From positions 2,703,501 through 2,767,500 of the forward strand of contig CANJKZ010000820.1 of assembly GCA_947471745.1 (NCBI GenBank): a DNA stretch of 64,000 nt. Reading direction: 5' to 3'. The stretch is from Closterium sp. Naga37s-1. Taxonomy: Eukaryota > Streptophyta > Zygnematophyceae > Desmidiales > Closteriaceae. The position numbers were made by a program, and so were the translations under genes. Of the stretch, positions 52,384 through 61,500 are shown in pieces (the stretch's first letter is position 1; every line of letters starts with the position of its first letter). The notes under the pieces are model-generated. The model was not told the origin of the DNA. It was given only the letters and a program-made list of their open reading frames with translations, and searched no databases.

Positions 52384-55381
52384 CTCCCCTTCGCTTCTGG
52401 AGTGTCGCTGCTGGTGACGTGGCTCTGTCCAGTCAGCAGCATGCAGTACTCGAACTTCTGCTTTCCGACCTTCTCGGTCAAGTAGTCAGCTGCCATCTCG
52501 GATGTGGGGCAGTATGACAACTCGAGCCTCCCTTTCTCGATCTCGTCCTTCACGAAGAAATATCGCACGGCGATGTGTTTCGTCCTGTTCGCGAAGCCGT
52601 TCTTGTTGGCGATGCGAATTGCCGACTGGTTGTCGCAGAACAGAGTGAAGCTGGGTAACTGAGCCAGCTTCGCTTCTTCCAGCAGTTCGCGAAGGTAAAG
52701 TCCTTCCTTGGTGGCTGAACAGAGTGCAATATATTCTGCTTCAGCTGACGAGAGGGCGATTAATTCCTGCTTGCTCGACTGCCAAGAGATAGGTCCGATA
52801 GGTTCGAGGCGGTAGATGTAGCCGGTGCGGGAGCGCCTGTTGTCGGAGTCGCCAGCGTGATCGGCGTCAACGTAGCCGATTAACTTAGGCGGTGTAGTTG
52901 TGTTCTTGTAGTAAGTTAGGCCGATCGTCGGGGTGCTGACGAGGTAGTGAAGATCGCGGTCGAGCTCCGCCAGATGTTCCGCTTCAGGCTTCTTGAGGTA
53001 GGTGGCGACTGACTTGCAGAGTACGATAGGTCCGGGCGACAGGTGACAGCTGCGAAAAGGAGGCATCCCAGTTTCCTCTGGTAGTCGCGTATGCCGGCGG
53101 GCTTAAGTAGAGCGGAGTTTCCCTTGCTGTTTCCTGTTGTGTAGTGGTACGGTGTGGAGATGGTGGTCGGTGTGAGTGCGAAGCGCTTGGCGATGGTGTC
53201 GGCGTATTTCGCGGCACTGAGGTAGATCGCGTCTTCCTCTTCTCGGATGTTGAGACCAAGGTACTGTGTGACGGTAGATGAGACCGTGAGCGTGAGGTCC
53301 TTCTGCAGCTCCCCTTCGAACCAGGTTGTGATGCCGTCGGTCGAGCCGATGTAGAGTAGATCGTCTACATAGACGATTAACAGGATGTAGTCGGTGCCCT
53401 TCGTGAGCCGGTACATGCCCTGATCGTGCGGTAGTTGTTTGAAGCCGATGCGAATGAGGCGAGCGTGCAGGTATTGTTGCCATAGCCGCGGAGCTTGCTT
53501 GATGCCGTAGAGCGACTTTAGTAGCTGACAGACTTGATTGGGCTCGCCGTTGGAGCCGTGCGGTAATTCGACGAAGATTTCTGCGTCAACAGGTGCGTAG
53601 AGGAATGCGTTCGCGACGTCGATTTGCCGCAACTTCTTTTTCTTCATGGCGGCGATCGCGAGGAGGATTCGGAGTGAAGTGTGTCGACTGACCGGAGCGA
53701 ATGTTTCGGTGAAGTCGCGTCCGTGTTCTTGGTCGAAGCCGCGTACGACCCAGCGAGCTTTAAACTTGTCGATGGTGCCGTCAGCCTTTGTCTTCACACG
53801 GAAGACCCACTTCCCGGTGAGTGCTGTTTTGTTCCGTGCTACGCCGATAGGAACGACCTTCCAGGTGTTGCGTTCCTCCAGTGCCTTTAGTTCCCTGTCC
53901 ATGGCTTCGCGCCATTTTTCCTTATGTTCCCCCCCCAGAGCCTGTTGAACTGTTGCAGGCTCTTTAGGAATGGCGGTGCCATGAACGGCGGTGACGAGGC
54001 CGAGTATCTGGAGTCCACTTTGTGTGTAGCGGGGAATAGTTGTATCCTCGGGATAGACTGCTTCGTCTCCGGCTTCTGGATCAGGTAAGAAATTTGGCCC
54101 TATGCGTTCAGCTTCGTTGGTGTTGACTCGGGCGGGTGTAACGTAACCGTTGTCGGCGAAGTCGTAGAAGACTTCGGCGTTGATGCTGTCGCGTGGGTTG
54201 TCGTCGTCCATGGGAATGTCCACTGAGCAGTAAGGGAGAGGTCCGGCTTCCTCCGAAGCTCCGTCCATGGTCTGCTCGTCCAGGTCAGCTTCTTCTTCTG
54301 CCGAGGCAAAGGCTCGGTCCCCTCGAAATCCGCCTGTGACATCTCGTGAGGTCTCCAAGTTGTACAGGTACGACGAAAGAGTGAGTCGTTCGTAGAAAAT
54401 GACGTCACGTGCTGCCACTGTTTCCTTTGAGTGGACGTCAAAAATCTTCCACGCGTTGTAGTGCTTTTCGATGCCCAGGTGTAGTCCCCACTGTGCGCGT
54501 TGTGAGAAACGGCCAGCGCGTGCAGATGGAGGTCGGTACTGTACCATGCAGCCAAAATTTCGTAACATTTTGGTGCTGCCCTGTTTTCCTGTCCACAGCA
54601 GATGCGGTGATGCGTTGTTCGGGAGCGATGATGACGAGAGCAAGTTGTGCAGCATGACGGCGTGGTCCATTGCTTCGGGCCACTGGTGGTTGGGTAGCCG
54701 CATGCCACGTAGCAGCTTGCGCATGGTGTTTTGAAGGGTCCTGTTCATTCTTTCTGCTACACCCTGCTGTTGATGGGCGTAGGGGAGAGAGACGAGCCGC
54801 TTGATTCCTCGTTTCGCCAGGTAGTCTTTGAACTGCAGGGACGTGTATTCCCCTGCTCCATCTGACTGGAAGCTCTTTAGTTTTACGCCTGATTCTCGTT
54901 CTGCTACTGGAAGCCATGCGATGAAAGCTTGGAAGGCCATGTCACGGCTTGGAAGGTTGCGGTGCCAGACATAGCGCGTGGCGGCGTCGATGAACGTGAT
55001 GGTGTAGTTGTATGCTTCTTGTCCAGGTTCGCGATTATACAGGATATCGCTGTACACTTTCTCGAGTGGTGCGTAAGCGGGTGCGCTCGGGTTGTGGTGA
55101 GAGACGAAGGGCTGATGCGGTAAGTCAGCTTCTGGACAGGTGAAGCAAGTTCCTCTCATTCGTCGAAGTTCTCTGCCGTCGGGTAAGAGTAGTGAATCTT
55201 TGTCAAGAACGCCTGCTCGTATCGTGTTGTTTATGGTCGTGTTGCTTGGATGTCCCAGTCGTTTGTGCCAGAGGTCTTCGTCGGCGCGATGTCCGGGTGA
55301 GCATCGGTATTCGTCGGAGTTGGAGTAGAAACTGGCGGTGAAGTTTGCGCTTCGATGTACTTCTCGAGGTGTTGGATTCAG
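52362..55381 (-). pseudogene. Pol of element D: integrase, RT, RNase H (one frameshift)
   Basis: Continues in the gag frame after a TAG. Domains: GAG-pre-integrase (DEDLWHKRLGHPSN, about 55270), CFTCPEADLPHQP, integrase core (DAATRYVWH, QSDGAGEYTS, HQQQGVAERMNRT), chromodomain-free linker, RT starting TGKWVFRVKTKADGTIDKFK with YVDDLLYIG (about 53370), then RNase H with GYVDADHAGDSDNRRSRTGY, SSAEAEYIAL and FCDNQSAIRIANK. A one-base shift near 53010 (after RPDLSYSAS) moves coding to the frame that ends at 52362. Catalytic residues are intact. Confidence 0.9.
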
Positions 55382-57476
55382 CTATTGCGCAGGAGTCAGT
55401 GGAGTGTCGTCGTCGATCGGAGCTGGTGCGGTTGAAGAACCCGGTATTGGTGCCGATGTTGTCTCTGCTGCTGCCGATGTTGCCTCTGCTGCTGTCGGTG
55501 TTGTCTCTGCTGCTGCCGATGTTGCCTCTGCTGCTGTCGATGTTGCCTCTGCTGTTGCCGAGTGTTGAATCGTTGCTAATGCTCGTGTTCGTTCTGCCTC
55601 TGGTATGGTATGTGAATACCAGAACCCTTCGGGGCTGAAGTCAGGATCAAGATCCGGTGGGTGTGTCCAGGAGGTGAAGGTGACGATTCCATCGCTGTCG
55701 GCGGTGCCTAAGTCTGGGACGAAGTCGAGGACGAACACGTTATTCTTCAGTACGGCCTTGCCGATGTAAAGACCTCCTCTCCCGTGGTACAGCTTGAACC
55801 CCTGTGTTGTGCTGTCTGCTTCGAGGTGAATGCCTTTCGCCATCAACTGGCTGACGCTCAGTAAGTTGTAGCCGAGTCCCTCCGCGATTAAGACCTTTGA
55901 TATCTGCAGTATAACATTTGTCTCCCTTGACTGAAGTTGGACCACGCCTTGTCGTCGTGTGCGCAGGTTCTGATTGTTGGCGACGGTGATGACGACTTCG
56001 CGTTGAAGTTGGTGTTCGCGTTGAACGAAGCGACCCGAAGAACACATATGTTGCCCGCAGCAACTGTCCAAGAACCAGGTGTCTTTCCCGGATGGCTCAC
56101 TCTGGGCGATAGCTGCGTATGTCGGGTTCGGCTCCAGTGTCTCACGGCGTGGAGTCCTTTCGTCAAGTTGTTCTTCTGGTGAGTAGTGTGGCGGCGATTC
56201 AGTGATGCAGGAATCCGAGAGTCTTGCCATGCAGCTGACGATGTTCCTTGCTCCTTGTGCAGGTTGTCCCGTTGGTGTCGTTTGAACTTGAGCGCTGGGG
56301 TTCGCTTGTGTTGAAGTGACTTCGCTGCTTGAAGGTCGAAGCTGTCGTTGTGGCGGTGTTGATTGTTCCCGATTCGGGCAGTGTGTGCGCGGATGTCCTG
56401 AGGTCTTGCAGATATGACAGAACGGAGGTACGGGCTTCGGTTGGTGTCGGTTGTTGTTGTTGTAGCGCCGTTGAGTGTGAAATGCAAACTCGGGTGCTGA
56501 TGTTTTCTTCTTGTGCCGTTCCTCTTGCAGGTCCATGTCTTGTTGTTCAGCGTGGATTTCAGCGCAGAGTGCTGCTTCGGAGATCTTCCCATGAGCTCGA
56601 AGTATGGCGCGAGTGGAGCGCCAATGAGGACCAAGTCCGCCGATGACGACTGTGACGAAGGCGTCTTCCGATATCGACCCTCCGCATCGAAGAAGTTTGT
56701 CGCGCAATTCGCGACAGCGACTGATATACGCCATCCCCTTTTCGCCTGGTTTCATTTCCACTGTTGTCAGTTGTGCCATTAACCGACTCTGATTAACGCT
56801 GTCTGTTGCCTGATACAGATTCTTCAGGTGGTTGTACGCGAGCTCGGCGGAGTTGCCATATCCTCGATAAGACCGGATATTTTGCTGTTGAGTTGGTGTG
56901 ACGTTGCGTAGTAGAATCGTGTACGCCATCATCGACTGATAGGTGTACTGCTGTTTGTCGTATTGTGTCCCGTGTGTTGGGTATGGCAGGGACCCATCAA
57001 AGAAGCCAAGTATCTGCGCACCTTCCATCATTAGCTCGAATTCGAATGACCAGGTAAAGAAGTCTTTTCCGTCGAACGGTCTTGATGTATGTAGTTTCAG
57101 GACGTGCGCGAACTGCGACTGAACTTGAAGTGCGTCCAATGTTTTCTCTTGCTCAGGTGAAGTCTGCTGGCGCGACATGAAGCTGACTGAACCACGCTGA
57201 GATTCATACGGGGCGAAGGTAGGTTGCTGCTGGTTTCCGCGCGCGTAGGATGAGCCATCAAGACTCATGGGTGTGACGTCGTTGTTGTTGTTGCTGATGT
57301 TTGACTGCGCAGGTGCCGTTTGCTGATGCTGCTCGTAGAAGGACATGAAGGAGAAGAACTTCTCCATCATGCTTGGGTCGAAGCCCGTAGCTTGATTTGC
57401 GGGAGTTTCAGTAGACGTAGATGCCGGTCTTGTTGCTGTGCTTTCCTCTGTCTGTAGGCCAGAGGCAGGAGGTGGA
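55382..57476 (-). CDS. Gag-protease of element D, 5'-truncated
   Basis: Open frame from the E1 junction to TAG at 55382-55384. Internal Met codons at 57370 (MMEKFFSFMSFYEQHQQTAP) follow an upstream in-frame stretch (SGLQTEESTATRPASTSTET) that is also open, so the natural start was probably further upstream and is now separated by E1. It contains the capsid region (RPFDGKDFFTWSFEFELMME), a canonical zinc knuckle CHICKTSGHPRTHC (C-x2-C-x4-H-x4-C), a protease motif FLDSCCGQHM (DSCC in place of the usual DSG), and an Ala/Thr/Glu repeat near the end. The TAG is in frame with pol, so gag and pol are separated by one stop codon only. Confidence 0.85.
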
Positions 57477-57609
57477 TGTTAGAGACTAAGGCATGAATGG
57501 TATGATTAGGTCAAGAGTGGGGTACAAAACTAGAGTGTCGAGAATATTTCTGTACCCCCTAAGGCTAGCCCCAATATAGCCTAGATAGTTTTATGCATAT
57601 GTTTTGACA
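57477..57609 (-). repeat. 3' LTR of element E1 (133 bp)
   Basis: Minus sense starts TGTCAAAACATATGC and ends GTCTCTAACA. It is preceded by CCTATGGGGGTG. It aligns with the LTR of C with several substitutions, so E1 is an older or divergent member. Confidence 0.85.
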
Positions 57610-57849
57610 CACCCCCATAGGCGAAATGGGGGATAGCCAGAGCAAGCAATGGTCACAAGACCAGTCAAGAGAAGAAACAAAACACAGCTCAGGGTGGATC
57701 ACAACGTCACCACACACTCTGAGCACAAGCAAACGGCCACAAGGCCAGTCCACATGCAGAGGTATATATGCAACAAGAACAGCACAGTGATCTCTATCTA
57801 GCAAGAGCAAGCATGCAGGTATATATATAGATCATAGTACAAGCAGAGA

Positions 57850-58170
57850 CTACAGCAAGTGTGGAAACGTAGGCACAAGGCCCAACAAAGTACAAAAGCG
57901 CTGATGGTCACCAGACGGAAGTGCCTTGGTGAATATATCCGCAGTGTTGGCCCGAGTGGCCACGTGAGCAAGGCAAAGCTGACCCCGCTGCTGCAACTCT
58001 CGAGCCAGGAAGTAACGCAAAGCGATGTGCTTCGTTCTGTGCTCTAGTCTGTGCTCCTCACGGAAGGCAATGGCGGCCTTGTTGTCTACGTACAGAACTG
58101 GAGGAGAACGAGGCCGCTCTCCCAGGTCGGTCAGCAGGTAGGTGAGCCGGCGTAACTCCTGTGCAGCCAT
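57850..58170 (-). pseudogene. RNase H C-terminal fragment (E1)
   Basis: Reads MAAQELRRLTYLLTDLGERP through VLYVDNKAAIAF, RTKHIALRYF and TADIFTKALPSGDHQRF to the stop at 57850, matching the last 107 residues of pol in C. It is open throughout; in C the same region needs a frameshift. The upstream part of pol was separated when E2 inserted at the codon for Met (ATG of TAMAAQEL). Confidence 0.85.
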
Positions 58171-58298
58171 TGTTAGAAAGAAGAAGTGGTGAGACTAGAA
58201 ACAAGTGAGAGTACAAATATGTGAAACCTAGAGTTGTGAACCCCCTATAGGCTAACCCACTGTAGCCTACAATGATATAACCTATATAACATTTGACA
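58171..58298 (-). repeat. 3' LTR of element E2 (128 bp)
   Basis: Minus sense starts TGTCAAATGTTATATAGG, ends CTTTCTAACA, and is preceded by CCTATGGGGGTG. Central blocks GTAGGCTACAGTGGGTTAGC and TAGGGGGT match the LTR of C. Confidence 0.88.
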
Positions 58299-58533
58299 CA
58301 CCCCCATAGGCAAAGTGGGGGAGAACAAGGGGTGACAAGACCGGTCAAAGCAAAGCAAAGCAAAGCAAGCTCAGGGTGGATCTCAAGGATACCACACAAG
58401 TTCCGAGCACAAGCAAGTGGTCACAAGACCAGTTCACATGCAGGTTGATAATAGAACAAGAGGTACAATGATCACAACCTAGCAAGTGTAAGCATGCAGG
58501 TGTATATATATAGAGATCACAGTACAAGCAGGG

Positions 58534-61500
58534 TCAAGAAGTGAGCAAGTGAGGGAGAGTAGGCACAAGGCCTAGGACAGTACAGAAACGCTGATGATCA
58601 CAAGGCTGAAGCGCCTTGGTGAACACATCAGCAGTGTTGGCCCGAGTGGCCACGTACGAGAGACGAAGCTGACCACGCTGCTGCAGCTCTCAAGCAAGGA
58701 AGTAGCGCAGAGCGATGTGCTTCGTTCTGTGCTCCAGTCTGTGCTCCTGACACAAGGCAAGGTCTGCCTTGTTGTCGACGTACAGCACTGGAGGAGAACG
58801 AGGCCGCTCTCCGAGGTCGGTCAGCTGGTAGGTGAGCCAGCGTAGCTCCTAGGCAGCCATGGCTGTGGCGTAGATATCAGCCTCACAACTGGAGCTGAGA
58901 ACAGAAGAAGATCGTGTAGAACGCCAGGAAACAGAGCCAGAGCCAAGGCTGAAGGTGTAACCCTGAGACGACCACTGCGTAGCCTGGTCCTCAGCCCAAG
59001 AAGCGTCTGAGTGTCCAGTGAGGACAATGTCGCGCCGTCCTCCAAGCACAAGCCCCATGCCCGACGTACTGCACAAGTAGCGCAACACCCTCTTAGCGGC
59101 ATCCATGTGCTCCTTCCGGTGACGGCCAGGAGCGACATAGCGTGCTAGGATGCTAAGAGGGTATGCAAGGTCAGGTCGAGTGCAGGTCATCAGGTACATG
59201 AGGCAGCCCACAAGCTCTGGATACGGGCCACTCGGCTCTACGGACTCATCCGAAGGCAGAGCTGAGAGCGAGTGACCGGTAGGCAGAGGAGTGGGCTGAG
59301 GCGAGGAGTACGTGAAGCGGAAGCGCTGAAGGACCTGCTGCACCATGTGTGACTGAGTCAAGGTGATGGTGCGCTGTGCTCTGTCCCGGGTGATCCGCAA
59401 GCCAAGATAGCTTGTCAGCTCACCCAGGTCTGTGCACGTGTGTCTCTTCTGCAGCTCCGACTTCACGTGGGCGAGTGCCTCAGTGACAGCAGTAGCAAAG
59501 ACCAAGTCGTCGACGTACACGAGAACGTAGAACGGCGGCAGAGTGGTGTCGGTGCGTAGAAACAGCGACGGGTCAGCAGTAGAAGGAGCAAACCCAAGAG
59601 CCGCAAGCGTAGTCCTCAGTGTGTCGTGCCACTCACGGGGTGCCTGGCGGAGACCGTAGACTGGCCGCCGGAGGCTCCACTGGGTACCAGGAGGGAACGA
59701 CCCAGTGAAGCCAGGTGGGCGGCGCAGCCAGTTCTCCTCGTGCAGGCTGCCCTGTAGGAACGCAGTGCTGAAGTCAAGAGAGTGGAGCTCGTAGTCACGC
59801 TGAGCAGCGACGTGCAGCAGAACCCGAAGAGTGGTCATCTTCGGGGTCGGGGAGAAGGTCTGGAAGAAGTCAACTCCCTCTCGCTGACTGAAGCCTCGAG
59901 CAACGTAACGCGCCTTGAAGACAGGCGGAGAACCCGGCGGCCGCTTCACCCTGAAAATCCACATGCCACTGACGATGTTCGCCCCAGGTGGGGGAACCTC
60001 GTCGACGTGGAGGGCGCTGACCTTGGGTGGCCGAAGACTTGGCGAAGTCGGCGGCCTAGTCCCGTAGTGGTCGACGAGGGGACGCCGACCAGGGAGGACG
60101 CCAACCTGACGGCACCGACCTTGTTGCCCAGTCGACCGTGTTACCTGGGGGACGGACTTCTGCGGAAACATGCGAAGGTCGCCGGGATGGTTCTGCGAGG
60201 CCGACCTCGGAAGTGGTATCCTGAGGTCGACGTGGCTGGTGGGCGCAGCGCTGGCGTGGAGTCGAATTGGGCGTCTGCGCTGTGCACATGACGAGGAAGA
60301 GTGCACCAACCAGCTGCACGCACCTGCGACGCAGGTGCATCGTTGTCCTGCGGGTGCAACGCTGTGCAGCCGACTTGCTACAGCGTTGGCACGCCAAGGA
60401 CTTGCAACGTTGGCAAGCCGCGACTTTGCTCTGCTGGAGCGCGTCCTACCAAGTCGTGCTGGCATGCGGTCGACCGTGCTGCGCTGGCAGTCGACCAGCA
60501 GCTTTGCTAGGCCTGATGTAGTCTTGTCTTGCCAACTTCGTTGTACCATTGTTCTCGAATTCTCCTAGTGAAACTCTTGCCAATTCTCCCCGTGAACTAG
60601 CAAGTAGTGTGAAGCACTTGGAAACGACTAAGGAACGAACGAACGCAGAGATCCCTCCTACCCCGTGCCTAGCTTGTAGTCTAGCTCCTGTTGATAGAGT
60701 TATCTCCGCAGCCGTAGTACTGCTTTCAGTCTCAGCGCCATCTTTCCATGCATCGCGCATCCACCTCCTTTGCCACGCCTTGGCCCTCAGGCATCTCAGC
60801 TGCCCCCACCTCTTCTGCTGCCCCTCGCCTTTCCGCCGTATCCTCAACCTCTCCCCTGCTCGCCATGTACGCCCTGCAGGTGCCTGTGGACTTCCAAGAA
60901 GCCATCTCTGCGTCCATGGCTGTCTGCCACTGAGAGGAGTAGAGACCCTCCATCGCCTCTGCGTAGGAGCGTGGGGTCGGGATGTCTGGTGCATCCGGGT
61001 CTCCCTCAGGGGCAATCAGCACGGACACGAGATGAGGTAAAGATCTGCCTCAGCGTCTCCTCTTTCTCGCGCTTCAACGCCTCCTCCTTTATCACATCCG
61101 CGACAAAGCACTCAAACTCCTCCTGTCTGTCCTCAAGGACGTCCGTGCCAAGAGCACACTCACCCCCGACGGACGGAGGACAGACAGACTCAGACTCAGA
61201 CTCAGCAACAAGGCTAGCGGCGTAGTCTAGACGACAGGCGGCAGCAAAGTCAACAAGCTCAGCGACGAGAGCAGACGCAGCAGAGGACTCAAAGGAAGGG
61301 CCAGTGACAACAGTGGCAAGGAGACGCGTGACAGTAGGACTGGCCGCACGAAGAGAGTCAGACTCCGGGTCAGCAAGAGCAGGAAGAGAGGACGCTGGTG
61401 GAGACGGCAGAGGGACACGCTGTGGAGCAGTGGAAGGACGCAGGGTCATATAGTGAGTGCCAAGGACAGGAGGAGGACGTTGACGTGGAGCACGACGACC

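Larger units (their letters stand above)
52023..57476 (-). mobile_element. Ty1/copia element D (second family), 5' end cut by E1
   Basis: Minus-strand element with 3' LTR (52383-52023), polypurine tract GAAGCGAAGGGGAG just before it, and gag and pol reading leftwards from 57476. It is a different family from A/B/C/E: canonical CCHC knuckle, no poly-glycine, 361-bp LTR starting TGTTGGAAACA. At 57476/57477 the open gag frame is interrupted by the 3' LTR of E1; the 5' LTR of D would lie beyond the window. AGAAG (52018-52022) is the candidate target duplication. Confidence 0.9.
57477..58170 (-). mobile_element. 3' end of Ty1/copia element E1, inserted in D and cut by E2
   Basis: Holds the RNase H end of pol, the 3' non-coding part, polypurine tract TATGGGGGTG and 3' LTR of a C-type element. 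Its LTR end interrupts gag of D (candidate target duplication GTGGA, 57472-57476). It stops at 58170 at the LTR of E2, so the rest of E1 lies beyond E2, off the window. Confidence 0.85.
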
